Shown: positions 1 to 15,400 of the stretch, in pieces | Numbering within the stretch: position 1 is the first letter of the stretch | How the letters are laid out: every line of letters begins with the position of its first letter | Assembly: GCF_022458985.1 (NCBI RefSeq) | Contig: NC_061774.1 | Span: forward strand, 21,670,697-21,734,696 | DNA length: 64,000 bases | Source: Mugil cephalus | Taxonomy: Eukaryota; Chordata; Actinopteri; Mugiliformes; Mugilidae | Direction: 5' to 3' | Program-made: the position numbers and the translations under genes | Notes under the pieces: model-generated | The model's input: the letters and a program-made list of their open reading frames with translations, nothing else | Database searches by the model: none | Told to the model about the DNA's origin: nothing

Positions 1-227
1 AATAATTTAACAACCGCTCGGAGACCGACTGCACAAGATTTCCATGGGATTTGTGAACATTTGTTCTTTACACAGCTGGAAGCCCCAGATACTGTCAAGC
101 TCATAAAAATCTCATCTCTCTCTAAACATCTACGGCCACGTGTGCAGCTTCAAACTCAGGACGGGAGCACGTTTCCACACAAAGAACTTTAAGTACCAGG
201 AACTCATTACATATATTTAAAATATAA

Positions 228-233
228 TTTATT
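228..233 (-). terminator. cspp1: Candidate polyadenylation signal of cspp1
   Basis: The complement reads AATAAA about 175 bases after the cspp1 stop codon at 407-409, inside an A/T-rich stretch (bases 1-406 hold no other coding signal). A further AATAAA-like run on the plus strand at 250-265 makes the exact site uncertain. Confidence 0.4.
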
Positions 234-406
234 TAAAACATAATTTAGTCAATAAAATAATAAATGTACGCTCCCACTGTGGGACGAGGTTCTTAGATGT
301 AAACACTGATTAAAGTTAGCCTTCATACATATCCATTCATCCATCATATAAGCCGGACTTAAAACCAGACACGGAGCCACTCAAAGCAAAAGGCACCTCC
401 AAAGTT

Positions 407-3400
407 CTACGTTATCAAGCGCTCCCTCCTCAGCGGACGGTCCAAACATTTCAGCGTGTCCGACGTTCCCGGTCGCATCCACGGGTCTGTGACGACGGTT
501 TCTAACGAGCTCTGGTGGTTGAGGTTGTGAGGAGAGAACTGGGGAGTGGAGGAGTCGTCGTCAGACAGATCCAATGGCCCTAAAAGAAAGGAGGTCATGA
601 AGTCACTTACACGTCTTACTGGGGACGTAAGGACGCATCGTGAGACAGTTAAAAAATCGATGCATATGTGTGACGATTCCAATCAGCTGATAAAAAATTA
701 ACTGCGACGCCCTTTTTAAACAGCAGAGGGTGTAGTGGAGTTTTGAGTTTGCTTGATCGACATCGTTTGTCAAGGACTTCGGAAAACATGCAAGTCTTAG
801 TTTGTTCATTTATTTAGTTATTTTGATATTTTGATGTGGCATTTTGTTTTAAAGATAACTTTTTTATTTATTTTTTGTTGTTAAGATAAAATATAAATTC
901 AGAGGACATGCACTGCATTAATAAATACATATAATTTGTAGTTTTTATATATCTAAATACCTCAGAAATGTGTTTTTTTTTGTCTGAGAAATAACTAAAG
1001 AAACCCTTTTCAGTCATAATTAGTCCGCAAACTTATTCTGTTAAAAAAAAAAAAAAAATTGTATCGTTAATCCAGTATTGGAAATCGTATTGAATTATGA
1101 GCTGAGTGTATCGTTACATTGCACCTCACAGTCAAAGCAGTTACAGTGTGGGATGCTACACAACTCACCAGGTTTAGAACATGGATCAGTATTTGATGTT
1201 TTCAATACTTTCTTCCAAAAACCTAAATTAATTGTGCCAAATATGATGATTTGCTGAACGTAATCAATATAAAATCATACCTGCTGTGTTGCCACGACGA
1301 CTGAGACCCATCTGCCGGTCCGTCCTGGTCCGGCTGCTCCAGTCGCCGCCGCCGAGCTCTGCGTCGCGCCGCAGCCTGTTACCTGAGTGGGCGGAGTAGT
1401 CGTCACGGTGGCCAGCGGGCTGGATGGAGGCAGCTCGGTCCTGAACCAACCACAGGTCACAATGAGGTGAATAATTAAATTAAAGAGACGTACACACCAG
1501 GATAGAAGACTGAAGCTTTTAACCTCCCGAGCACAGACACACATGGAGGTCACATGAAGAGCACCTGAGGGCGATGTGACTGCTTGGCCATCCTCCTCCT
1601 CTCCCTGGCCGACGGCTGACGGGTTTTCTCCTGTTCTGGGGTGTGAGGCACTGGAGAGACTTCGCCGAGGGGGTCTCAAAACACCACACACACACACACA
1701 CAAGACAAAAAAAAGGAAGCTCAGCCACAGCCACTTCACCGTCTGGTCTTTGACTATCATACAATAAGATCTTGACCTTTCTAGTCGAAGTGGTTTTAAT
1801 TTGGCACAGTGTAAGGAAAAATGAACTCACTCACACATTGTTTACTGTATATTATCCACCAATTAAACATAGCACATATAAGTGAACAATGGCAATCATT
1901 ATAGGTTATATTATAGGTTCTTTCAGCAGTGGCCGGGGGAGTCAGCATGGACGCACTAACGTTTCTGTAGCTATGCAGCTCAATACGAAACAAAGTGTGA
2001 TGCTCTGTGTGTTCTGACTCTTTACTATCACAACCACCATCGACCTTTTCAGCATCTGTTTGGATCGGACCATGCTGACCAGTTTTTATTTTATCCCCAC
2101 GTGCATCATTGAGCCTGACTAATTGTGAAAGGTACTGACCACTGCAGATCAATTAGCCCCAGGTTCAACTCCCTCCTTGTTTACGTGCGGTTAGACCATG
2201 AGATCATTAGCTCCATTCCCATTATGTCCAGGGCTGAAGAGCCTCCGCTCCCTGGGTGCTTTGCTTTGCATGGCTTCGATAACTTTTTTTAAACTTCCAT
2301 AGCTGTAAGACTTTTAAGAGTTGCTTGCTTTGTGTACAAATGTCGACACTGAAAGAATTCTTCAGGAAAAGGACTGTGAGATGGATGAACACAAGGGTTT
2401 CTGACAGAGGAGACTGTGAGATTCCCCACAGACACACCATGTTTGGGAGGTTTAATTACCTCATTCATTTATTGTATTGTTTTATCCTGACTGTGTAGTG
2501 CACTGTCATCTATATTTTATTTATTGATTAGGGTTGTGCGGACACAATTAGCAACTCAGCTATTATTTATAACAGGATTCTCCCACATCGTTGTTGTCAA
2601 TGTGCACTGTCCCTACCCAAATAAATTTATTTCTTATCTTACGGCTGCCCAATGCTCCATGTGTGTTCAACCGAATAGATTAAAAACAAAGAAGAAATTC
2701 CTCGTATGTGTGTAAATAAAGTATGAATCGTTAAGGCTATTTTTTGTGACTGGTGAAAAGCTTTGTTTTACTTTGTATGTTGTGGTAGCACTGCTCACAT
2801 TCATAATAAAAGCCAAAACGCTGGCGAGATTTGATCTTCACAACCTCAGAACAGATCAATACTCTCACAGGATGAGTTGCATAAAAGTCTTTTAAGAATC
2901 TAAATATTAACTTTCTGTCACCAGGCTGCAGGGAATCTTGTGAAAGTTGAACTATGTGTCACCGTCTGTAAAAAGCGCTCGTGTCAGAAGCTGAGCTGGC
3001 AGGAGTTCAATAACGTTTATGTTCTGGAAGAGAATAAAATCTGTCTGCGCTGTAGCTCACAGTGGTTTTGTATAGTTGGTATAAAAGTCAGGTCAGAAAA
3101 AAGTCAAAAGTCAGTGGATGGACGCAATCACATCCATCATCAGAACAAAGATCAACTTTACCTTCGATATATTTAGGAAACAGGTGGGATCAACAGAGGG
3201 GAGACATATTTGTTGCAGATACTACTACTATCCAAAAAAAAAAAAAAAAAGAAAGAAAAATGGCTGAATAAAGAACCTTCAACAATCACTGAATGGAAGA
3301 AAATTATTCAGGAAATTCACAGAATGAATCCAATGACATTTCTGGAGTAATGTTGTTTTTGCTTTGGCTTGTCTTAATTAAATTATGTCTTAAAGGACTT

Positions 3401-6400
3401 TTTTTTTTTTAATTTAATTGACTATTAAGGATGCAAATAAAAGACTTGAATGGAATATGATTTTATACACCCTGATGTCACCCATGTATATTGTTTTGTA
3501 TCTTTGCAAGTTTAACCTTAAACACTGGTAAAACGTCCTGATCGGTATGATGACTGTTTTTTTTTTTGTTTTTTTACTGGGTCTTACCAATGAAAGCGCT
3601 CTCTGACTCCAGCAGAGAACCTCTCGTGGATCCTCCGATCACACTTCTCTGCAAAACACACATTAATCTTTTTACAATTCCATTCGTAGTTTAAACGTAA
3701 TAATATTTCTGGGATTATTTTGTTCCCATAACAATATTTTCTTACCAGGTAATCATTTTGCTGTGGCGGAGGCAAGTCAAAATAATCTGAAAAACAAGAT
3801 AAACACTATTAATATTTATACTGCCAAGTCAGCAACACATTAAATGGGTATTAATGTGCATCACCTGATGATAAATGTTCCTAATTATTAAAATGCAGCT
3901 TCCCATGATACTGTTTCTCTTTCACAAAGTTGAGGAATAAAAGCAGAGCAGTGTGTTCTCACCATCCTGGACTGTTGACCTCTGGCTGCTGAACTGGTGA
4001 TATGGATCCCTGTAGTCGCGTCTCCTCCGACTCCCCGCAGCTACTTCCTCTATTTTAGGATCATCACTGGAACCCAGCCTCGACTCACCTCCTGCCTCAT
4101 AAATATAAAAAAATAAACCAGTCACGTCTTATGTTGTGGATTTGCTGGATGATACAGTTGTAGAGGCTGTGAGGCAAACCTGGGTATTTGAGCTGAAGGG
4201 AGTCGTGGATTCGAAGCAGGTTCCTGGGCTCCGTGTTTCTGGAGCTCGGCCGTCGGACCGGAGCCTGGAGACGCAGCCTGGCCATGTCAAACACGTCCAC
4301 CATCGGACGCTCCTGGTGTCTGGACGAAAAAGCAGACACGCAAATGAACTTCACAAGAAAGCTGGATTCCATGAGATCATGACCATCCATCTTTTGAGTT
4401 AAGTAGACTGAGATACAGTCCCTCAAACATCCATCGTCCTTAGAGGAACTACTGGCATCTATGGAGAGCAATAAGTCAATATTCTTTTAAAAACAAGATT
4501 AGTGTGTGATTTTTTTCTACCTTCTACTTTTCCTTACAAACATCAACAACTGTATTATAACATGCTAAGAACATAGCGAGCTACACAGACTGATGCTTGC
4601 TCGTGTTTATACAGGGATGGATAATGGCAGAGGGCTTTTTGGTAACACTTGTTAGTCACCCCTGGACATTGTGTCCCAGGATCAAAGTGTCCTGGACACA
4701 TTAATGGATGAATGTCATTTATTCAGAGAAAACATACTTTTAATGTGGGAATTAAATTGGAAATGGATCATTTGGATTAATATTGTTTTTTGACTAAATT
4801 TGACCAATTAATTGTTATTGTCATCTGATGTACATATGAACAACTTGTATTTTAAGCAGCATTTAAAATTTCATATCATATCGTGACATGTATTGTAGTG
4901 TGAAGTCGTTGCCAATACCCATCCCTAGCTATACTATAACTACGGTACATCACTAACTATAGTGACAAATAAAGAGAAAAGGCAAAAAGTTCGACAAGTG
5001 AGAGCGTTTTAGGATAAATAAATTAACAATTAAAAGAAATTAAATTGTTGAACAGTTGAGTAGGATGTCTGTCACGGACGTGCAGATTTTTCTTAGGCGG
5101 CTACTACTACTGCTACTTTTTTTTTTATGGATGCTTTTGGATTCATGATATAATCATAACATTATGACCACCCTCCTAATATTGTGTATGTTTCCCTTGT
5201 GCCTCCAAAACAGTTGTGATTGGGTGTTTTCATGTTTTTGGAGTTGTTCCTAAACCGTTGCTCCAATCAAGGAGTGTCATTGCTATGGGGTGGGGGTCTG
5301 GTCTGGTCTGGTCTAGGTGGGTGGTGCATGTCTAAGTAACATCAACATGAACGCCAGGTCCAAACGTTTCCCAGCAGAACACTGAATTGCCACAAGATGG
5401 TTCAATGTTATTTACTTCTCCCGTTAGTGGTTTTAATGTTGTGGCTGATCGGTGTATAAATAATAACAATCTGTGTGCTTCACAGCTCATTTACCTCAGG
5501 GCTCTTCATGGAGAGCACTGTGTTAAGCAGCTGTTTGCACAACGTTGCACGGTGCCCGTGTGATAGCTGGAGACATTTGTGGAGACATGTGTTAATGCTT
5601 GGTGTGAAACACACAACTACCCAACCATGTCAGATCGATTAAAAACCTGTTGGGTTTATCCATATGTCCATCACTTTAAGCTATTTTAATTTAATTTGTC
5701 TTACAACCATTTTATTTTATCCTTTATTCTACTGATCATCATTAAATCATTACTTTAAGTTAACATATTACTTTCAAATCCATAACCTTTGTTGAAACTA
5801 CATATTAGGAACTATTTAAACTGCTACTTTTAACTGATGTCTTCATCTTTTATTTAGGTTAGCGGCTCCAGCTAAATGAAGAAGTAGCCCTGGTTGGGAA
5901 ACATTAGAATAAAATGAGAGAGTACGTCGGATCTGCAGCTGAATCCATTATTAGCCCAATTAATGACCGTGCATGTGTAAATACCTCCATCACATGCTGC
6001 ATGTATTGTAATAAATACTGTGAAGTTAAAGGCACCTCTCAGTGGCTCTGACCTGTTACTCAGAGGAGAGTCTGACTCCTCCCAGTCGCCGTGCTGCAGA
6101 TGACCCTCCAGACGTTTTTGTTCACTGCGAAGCTGCCGACGCAACGCTGACAGCTCATTGAAGACGTCACGGTGGTCTCCTGAAAACACAGTGTTTCCAC
6201 TACCTTACTATTAGCTTCAACCAGTAGATAATACAACAGACACGACCCGCTGAGTTGATAACACAGGTTTGACTTGTTTGCTTTAAGCCAGAATAATTCC
6301 TGTATGCGTGTTTACACAGTACCTGCAGCTCGTAGCTGGTTCCTACGGGCAGGTACAGGAGGAGACTGGAGACCAGACAGAGAGCGTTCCTTAAAGAAAC

Positions 6401-9400
6401 AAAACAAAAAGGTATGAAAAGCTATGAACACAGATAATTAACCTTTATTTATCCAGGCAAGGACTTGCCAGGAAATCTGGTACTTTTTAGGGACATTAAA
6501 TATAACTTGTTATTAAATATTTTTAAATGGTTAGTGTACTCTGACTCTGACTCACAGAGAGGAGGGCTGTAGAGGGCTGGCTGTCAACAGTCGGAGGTCT
6601 GGGGGTGTACTGGTGTCGCCCATGTTTCTTCTGGTGAGTGGGGATGGGAGGCGAGGGCTCCCTGCGGACCTAATAACACACAGTTCCCCAATTACTACAT
6701 TACATATCAGTTTCAGACACAACAAATAAATGAAATGCGGCTTCATTATCTGATGGTTGTTGCCCACTGTTTGTGTTTAACACGCTACACTTGAACGTCC
6801 TGCTCAAGCTGAGGAACACAACTGGTACTGGCTGATCCACTGTTGTTTATCCACTGAGCGCTAGCGGCACAAGCTGGTCCTGATCAGCAGCTGCTCGGCC
6901 AATAGAGCGTGATAAGTCTATGGCAGCGTGGACGGTGAGGCTGGTCAAGCTAATGAATCAGTGATTTCACCCATTCTGGCCATTTTCAATCATCTTTCCC
7001 TATGCAGGCAAACGGGCGGAAAGCAGAGCAAAGCGAGTCTTTAAAGGGGGCAGCTGTGGCTGCTCAGGAGGAAGGAGCTCCACTAATCACAGCGCTGGCA
7101 GGTTCAACCCGCCCATCTGTCAAAACGTCCCCAGATTGCTCCCAGTGGAGAGACGAGCACCTTGCGCGGCAGCTCACTCTCACCAGCGTGTGAATGAGTG
7201 AAGCCAACTGAGGAGAGCTTTGGATGAAAGTGCCACATAATTGCTGCCGTTCACGGTTCAGCTGCCTCACGCGAGCATCCTCATGTCTGTATGGAAGTTT
7301 ACCTTGTTAACAGACTGCGGTGGTTTTAAATTATCAACACGGACAAACTGACAAGGTTTTCACTTCTCCTCACGTGTGCAGAACTTTCAACTTTGCAAAA
7401 CGATCATTTTAACAAAAAAATAAATAAAGATCTGTGAGCTGACCTCCTCCACCCGAGCCTGCCTCTCTCTCTCATACTGTCTCCTCAGTGCTGCATTCTC
7501 CTTCTCCTCCAGTTCCTTCTTCTTCCTCTCAGCTTCCCTCTTCCTCTGTTCAGCCAGCTGAATCAGCTCTTCATTCTTGGCTTTTTGCTGAGAGAGAGAG
7601 AGAAGCAACAGATCAGACGTGAGGGAGATGAGTCGGATTTATCATCTCAAGCAAACTAATCTAGTGAATTCAAATATTTAAAGGATCAAATACACTTGTT
7701 AAACCCCAGCGCACTCTCCCTCCTGACTCAGTGTTTCGCTCCTCACCTCCATTTCCTTTCGTTTCTTCTTCTCTTGCTCCTCCTCGTACTCCCTCTGGAT
7801 GCGGGCCCTCTGCTCCGCCAGCCTCTTCTCCTCTTTCTCCTCCTCCAGCCTGGTTCTTTCCCTCTCCTCTGCCTTTTTACGCATTTTTTCATCAATCTGC
7901 AAACAAAGGCAGGTTGGATAAGATAAGTCCATTAACATTGGGCAAAAAAAAAAAAATAAAAACTTTGATATCAAATTTGCTTTGCAGAGTTTTGCACATA
8001 TTTTACATTAGAAAAAAAGTATAAATAATGAAATAATGATCATCTACTCTGAATGTACTCAGGATTTACTTGAAATCTGGGTCTGTTTAGTTGAACACAG
8101 AGCTGATATACTCACAGGAACTGAAGAAAAATACATACAAAGATCTTCCTCAACAGCTCTAAGTCTCATTTTTTTTTTTTTTTTTTTTACAGCGGTCATG
8201 CTTGAAAAGCTCAGGTTATTTCTATGCAGGTAGTATTATTGGCTCTGCTACAGTATGTGGCTGTTTTAATTTGGCGATAAGTTAAGCACCTTTGTAGCTA
8301 CAGTAGCTTTGAGAGCTCTCTCATTCATCTTTGTGGTTTCCCTCAATAAAGCTGCATGTTTCCCCGTCTGTTCATGCAGCTGGACAAAATATTCTGTTTT
8401 TGCTTTCAAGGAACGGGTGTTTAAGTTTGCTTGGCTCTGTTGGACAACTTTTCCCACAAATACCAAGCAGTTTGGAGTCAGCTGATTCCACGAGAAAAAG
8501 TAAATTCAAGGCAAAGAAAACTTTCATTGTTTCATTGTGAGTTCAACTATTTTGCTTTCTTCTGCATCATACTAGGACGTTCATCTGGGTCAGAATTTTC
8601 TCCAGGACCCAGTTTGGATTGAGTACTGTTTTTCTTTTCCAGTATTAATCCGTCGCTATCATCACTGTCTCACTCCAAGCATTGTAACTTATTCTGTTGT
8701 TTGAATGGCAGCAGGTAGACAGACAGGTTAATTATCCTTCTGCCCTTTAGTGAAAGAGTGTTATTTGCCGTAAATAAATAATACTTTTCTGACCAGTTAA
8801 GTGAAACTGGATAATTTCCTGCGGCACACAGTGGTGGGGAAACACTGCTCTATTGTGCTGATTAACTGTAGTTTCATTAAACCTCCACTGGACGAGACAG
8901 CCTGCCAGAAACCCAGCAGGTATAAGTAGCCCTATCTGTTTAGGCTGGTACCTGCTGTTTGAGGTAAGCTTTGTAACTGTCCTGCTCGTGGATCTGTTGC
9001 TCTGTGGGTTGGCTGGGAAACACTTTGCCTCTGGCAAACTGCGAGGTCTGGACATGGGTGAATCCTACAAAAGACAAAAGGAGATTTGTTGTGAATTGGG
9101 ATGAATAAAGCCTATTTTCTACATGTACCTTCAAGTCTAGGGGGAAACTTTATTAGGGCGGAGAAGATAAGGACATGATTATGTTAGAAGATGTTGCACT
9201 GATGGTGCTAATTTCTCAGCATAGAGTTTGTATTTAGCTTTCACTGCAGAGAAACTGTTATTAACAAACTCTATTCCTGTTATTCTTACATTTGTTCTCT
9301 CACCATTAAAATATTACTTTAAATAAAACTGTATCCATGTTTTCCACTGTTTTTTACGCGCAGACTGTGACGGTGAACGTCATCTGATAAAAATAAACGC

Positions 9401-12400
9401 ATCAAGAAGACGGATACGGTACCAGAGAGCCTGTCACTAGTGTCATGGATGCTGCGCTCTGCTACAGTACCAGAGACCCTCTCATTGGGGTCAGGGAGCT
9501 CTGCCCGGTGGGACGTCACTGCAGCCGTGGCTCTCCTCTGCCACTGCTCTGGGTTGCTGTAGGCCTCCTCATTCAGCTTGTGCATCTGGTTGAGGTCAGC
9601 TGGGCGACAGGAAAGATGATTTAATATTGGGGTTAGTATTATTATTAGTAGTATTTCCATCATTCTCCTCATTTATCAGTCAGGATGTGCTACACTTAAC
9701 ATCCTGATCACTGGCTAGGTTCAGCAAATTAGCTTTAGCTTAAACTAAAAAATATATATAATGACGGAGCAACTTCACTCTAGTCAGACACTGCACTGAG
9801 ACCTACCAATGAGATTTCCAGTGCTGTCCCTCAGCGGAGCTCCTCCTCCACCTCTGCCCCAGGGCTGGTGGTTCTTCATGTCAGCCTCCAGCTGGGCCTC
9901 GTAACGCTCCTTCTCCTCCCTCTCCAGACGCCTCCGTTCCTGTTGCTCCTGGATCTGTGGCACGGTTATTTAACACCAGTTAGAAAACGCTCGATAGGTG
10001 CATTAGAATTAGACTAATTAGACCAGACTGTACGTGGCTTTTTGTTTTAAAACGTCATCACCGCATCATATCATCCTGGTAGACAATTCTCAGCATTTAC
10101 TTTCAGCTTAATACCTTAATACTTATCCTTAATTTGTCTGGTTCCTGCCCTAGTTTCTAACCATAAGTTCATTAGCAACAATAACCACGATAGACGACCT
10201 CCTGTTCGTAAAACGTCTAGAAAAGGGAGGTGTGTGAAATGTTTTCCTGATTACAAGCAAAAACGTTCAAATGAATGAATTATCCTTGAGTTCAGATAAA
10301 CAATCTGCTCTTGGTGTGGATGCACAAAAACAATCCAAAAAAACACTAAAAACCGTTCAAGCAAAGCACAATCACAACACCAAATCCTGTTTGGTTATGC
10401 TGATCTTGTTGCACGTCTCTCTAGACTTTTATCAATTGGAAGTACATCACAAACAGGACAAGAAAAGCCAAGTATAGCAGCGAGGGATCTAACAGGAGAG
10501 ACCTTGTGTTGCTTAGAGGGGAAAAAAGGAACTTGATGGGATTGAGGTGGACGTGGGGGAAGATCTGGCAAACGCTTCTACAGCAGCAACTGTATGAGGA
10601 TCTAGGGATGGAGCTCAGCCTGAACTGTAATTCTTAGCTAGATCTATTTTTACCTTGTAGTAAAGCTCGCTGCTCCCTCTCCTGGAAGTCTCCTGCCAAC
10701 ATGTCTCAGACTAGGATGCAGTGAAAAGTTAAATGTTATCTGCAACCATTTTATCTTCTACTCTAGTGATGACGTTTCCAGCCAAAGATGTGATGGAACC
10801 TGTTTCTTTTCAAGTTCCCCAGAAGATCGAGAAATAATTGGCCTTTACATAACCCAAAAAAATTCTGTTTCTTTCTTTTTGTAAAAACTTAAATGACTTT
10901 GGAAAGTTACTTTTAATCATAAAAATCCAAGTCCATTTTTTTTTTTTTTTTTTTTTTTAAATGTTTTACTTTTTCTGTGCAGTAGATTGTTCATACACAT
11001 TATGTTTCTTGCTTAATTAAAGGCTGTGTTGTGTTTAACTCAACCTCCTACATGTTAACAACCCCAGATCCATTACAACTATTATTACACGTCAACTTGT
11101 GTCAAAGAAACATTACCACAATAAAATGTTAAGTGCCATGACACGTATTTTGCCCGGTCCTATGATGGCCCATTTTAGCCGACTCCACCTCATATAGTTC
11201 AGATTCAGAAAAGATATTAGTCCCCAGAGGGGAACTAAGGACACACAGAGCAGGCAACAATGACATAAGACTGGAGTGGAAAAGCTCAGTTAAAAAAATT
11301 AGTAACAAACTGGAATAAATATATACAGAAAATAAATAAATAAATAACACACACCTGGTAATGTGTAGAGCAAAAATGAACAGTGCAACGACTGAACAGT
11401 ATATATACTTGTAGGATACGTTAGTGTAGGAGAAACTGATTACTTGTTAAACAAATCAAGGAAAGGGCTTTTAAAACTTTGTTTAACCTACCTGTTGCTG
11501 AAGAGCCTCTCTGTAACTCAGAATCCGTTGCCTGGTCAATCTAGGTTTCTCTAAAACGAAGCCTCTGACCTGTGAGTCCACAGAGGCGTTCTCATTGCGG
11601 GGTCTGCAAGAACAAATGTAAAACCACATTGTTGACCTCAGGATTTCTGCTTGAGTGTTTTTAACAATGTTTTACCACATCTTACTGCATCTCAAACACT
11701 TCTGCTATGTCCTCTTACAGTACATTAAAAGTTTACTTCTCCTAATCCCTAGCCCAGACAGATACAACCTCAACCCTGAAGGGTTTTCCAAACCAAAGTA
11801 AAAGTGCAGAGAAGTGATTTACTGTATTGGAGGCTCAGGAAAGCTGCTTCCACTGTGGTGGCTGTGAGGGCTGTGATTACCAAACTGGCTGGGAACAGCT
11901 CCCCCCGGTGGTACATTCCAGTAAGACATGGGGAGACCAGCACCATGACCATCTGACCAGCAGAAGAAACAAACACAAAATTGCAATTAAGATGCAGAAT
12001 GTAGCATAATTGATATATAAGCCTCTTAAATAAAAGAGACACTTACAGAAGGCCATGTTTGGCTCCAGCTGGTTTCTGTTGCCGTAGTAGTGGTGAGGTT
12101 CTCCGTACGGGGATCTGTATGCTTCACTTAGTGAAGAAGGAGGGTGAGGAGGAAACAATGGATTTCTGCAGATAAACAGATAGATACTTTATTAATTCCA
12201 AGTTCACAAGAGACACAAGCGTGTGATCCATAATGTTATATTATAAATAACTGAACCAGGAATCCAACACTTTGTGCATCAGATGTATGAGAAGATGCAG
12301 GCGTTCAATACATATTGAAGCTACTTTACTTTTTTACAGCAGGTAAAATAACAAGGTTCACATTTAGGGAATACCTGTGAATGTCCATGGCACTGGGGAA

Positions 12401-15400
12401 GGACGGGACAGGAGGCTGGTTGGGGGACAGCCCACCTCCTGCTAGGCCCAGGGCGGAGCTGTACTCCAGCAGAGGGGACTGGAAGGCCACGTGGGGTTGC
12501 TCAGGGGGAGGCACGTCTCTTTCTCTGGCACTCATCTTCTCGTTACTGGGCAGAGCTCTAGATGACGAGCTACTCTCTCCCGTTGCTAAAGGCTCCAAAA
12601 TGTGAGGATCTTTTCTCCTGCTCAGTCCAAACTGCCTGATTCGGTCCGGCTATGTTGTGAGACAAAATGGAAAAAAACTAAATAAATATACTTTTAAGAC
12701 TCTTCACCTGGACTCTGTGAAGGTTGGGTGTCATTCAGTTCAATTCAGTTTCATTTATATCATACCATACCAATTTATTAATATAGCACATTTAAAAGAC
12801 CAAAGCGCTTTACAAGTAAGTGCAATACAGAGTGTGACACCTCACAATCACAACTCACTACAATCACAAATTAGTATCTACACAGTATCATATTCATAAG
12901 CATTTATGCAGCATCAATCCAAATTGTCTCATTATGCTTTACAGAACCCAGATGTTAGAACCCCCAGACCCACTAAGGCAACCTTGAGGAGAGCCCTGCT
13001 CCTATGGGAGGACCCATGTTTTTGAGGCTGGCTGAGTAGAGTCAGAAATAAAAGACAATAGAAGACAGCTGACCTGTTTCTCAGGGTCATTTGCTCCCGT
13101 TGCTGCAACTTTCAACTCCAAGTCTTTTTCCCTGCAACAAACAAAGATGCACATACAGCATTTATTGCCGAATTTTGACAAAAAGAGCATACACGTTGGC
13201 TATTGTTGCAGCCATTGTTACTTTAACCTCCAAAAAGTTAAAATATTAACGTGGACATGTGAAGACAAGGATCACTGAGTACCTCTTTTTGTTGCGTAGC
13301 TGTTCTGCTATCTGTTCTTGTAACTCCTGCCTGTAGTGCTCCTTCCTCTTCTTAAGGGCCTCCTCTGTATCAGCTGCTCCTTAAAGACGACGATTACAGA
13401 GACTATGAACATACCAACACAACGTAACAACCACTGAAGTCAATACCTGTTACAGTACAATGTTCTGTAGGAAAACCTGAGAGAAATTAAATGATGATGA
13501 ATGAAAAAAGCAACGTTCGGTCTCCATCTGCAAGAAGACACTAAAAACTCCTATCCATGTATGTTTAACTTGCTGATTATATTAGATCTGTTAATGTATA
13601 CTGTTATATGTACGTTGATATTTGGCCAATATCTTGTGTTATTTGTGGGAAGCCGGGCCGTCTATTAAAAGTTTTAAATAGCTTCATTTCACACATTTAA
13701 AGGAATCTTTGAATAACATGACAAAAATGTACATCATGTAAATGGTGATGTGAAATAAACTAAACTATATACGGTACTATATTTATCTAGAGAGATATTC
13801 AGGGTTGAACAGACTTTGGTCCCACCCTACAAAATTTAAAGGATTCCCAGGCGAGGACCCAGTACCAGACACCGTACGACTCCCCTAAAGGTTAATACCA
13901 ATACCCAAATAGGCCAGAACTGTTCTGGTGGAACAACGTTTTCTGGTAACGTACACCAGTGGTTCTCAACCGTTTTGGGCCCCCACCCTCCAGGACAGAT
14001 CAAAAATCAGCTTCGCTTAATTTCAAGTGCTAACCTGAACATGCACGTTCATGAGTTTCACAATAAGTGAATTAATAAGAAATGAATGGTGGATGCGCAT
14101 TGAAAAAGTAGGGGCCTCATAATGTGAAATGGATGCAGATTGCGTTAAGTTTGTATTAACACTGTCATGCAGTAACTTTGAACAATACAACCGAGAGCAA
14201 GATCTCTTAATAACGTAGAGAGTTACTCTGGTGAAACAGATGTAATTAGAGGGGAAAAAAGTCCCATTGTAGTTTAGGTAAATAAAGGTCTCAGTCACTT
14301 TCGAGTAAAAAAAAATATTTCTATAAATGTCATATGATCTTTTTAAAGGATATTTTATTTTCATGGACTTGCAATTACACCACGGATCACTAGGGGTCCG
14401 CAGACCCCTAATTAAGAATCAATGACCCACACAATAATACCCAGGCTGTTAATGTAATGTTCAGACTCCCAGTGCCGTCTACATGAGATTTTAATTCAAC
14501 TCTTTTTCTTCGCTCTATGAACATTTATTATTACGCTTTAGAACAGATTCTCTTCCTTTAATTGTGTTATAAGCAAAGCAACTTCTCCAATGAGACCAAA
14601 CCTTTTAGTCTGATACTGATTAAATGTTGTTGTTCTGGTTTTTAACACAAACTGCATCCAGGGTCCTTTTACCTATTATAAGGCCAGTAGCAAACTCAGC
14701 ATCCTCCTGTTTGGTCACTGCTCTTAATCTCCTTCCTTCTCTGGCAACACCGACAGGAGTCTCCCTCTTGTCCCTGAAAAAGTCACATAAAACACAGTGA
14801 AATACAGACCACAAGGAGGCAAACAGACAAAAAAAAAAAAAAACTAAATCAGGCTTTTATCACAAACACATAAAACAAAACAAACACAAAGTTCCCTAGC
14901 TACCTGCTGCTGCTGGCAGTCCTCGTGGATCTCCTCTTGTCATAACTGCCCTCAATATGTCTGTGCCTCCTGCCTTCCATCAGCTGCAGATCATCTTTGA
15001 AGTATTCCTCCTCCCCGGACTCATGGTCCACTTGAATCCCCAGCCTCTCGCGATGCCTCGGAAGCACCGAGGACTGGCCCTCGTCCTCCTCGGGGCTGGG
15101 GGACTTAACCAGAGCCCTGTTCCAGCCTTCTGTTAGAGTAGCAGCGTCTTTCTGCCGAGGTTGTCTGGGAAAAACATCCGTCTGGTCCTCAAGTGGCTGT
15201 CGATAGAGGATATATGATAGAAATGAAGTCACAGTATTAAAAAAAAAACTAAATTGCCCATCTGGCTAAACATGAAAATCGAGAGGATACAAAACACTAA
15301 AGCTATTATTCATGTGTAGTGCTATTACTTTAACCAGCATTACTTTCAATCAGTATTTCAACATGATTACTGTTTCCTGACAATCTGAACCATTTATCTG

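Noticed and set aside
7064-7270. Possible extra cspp1 coding exon
   Set aside because: The frame has no convincing similarity to CSPP1 and no matched acceptor/donor pair, and the neighbouring exons 7444-7587 and 6556-6669 join in phase without it.
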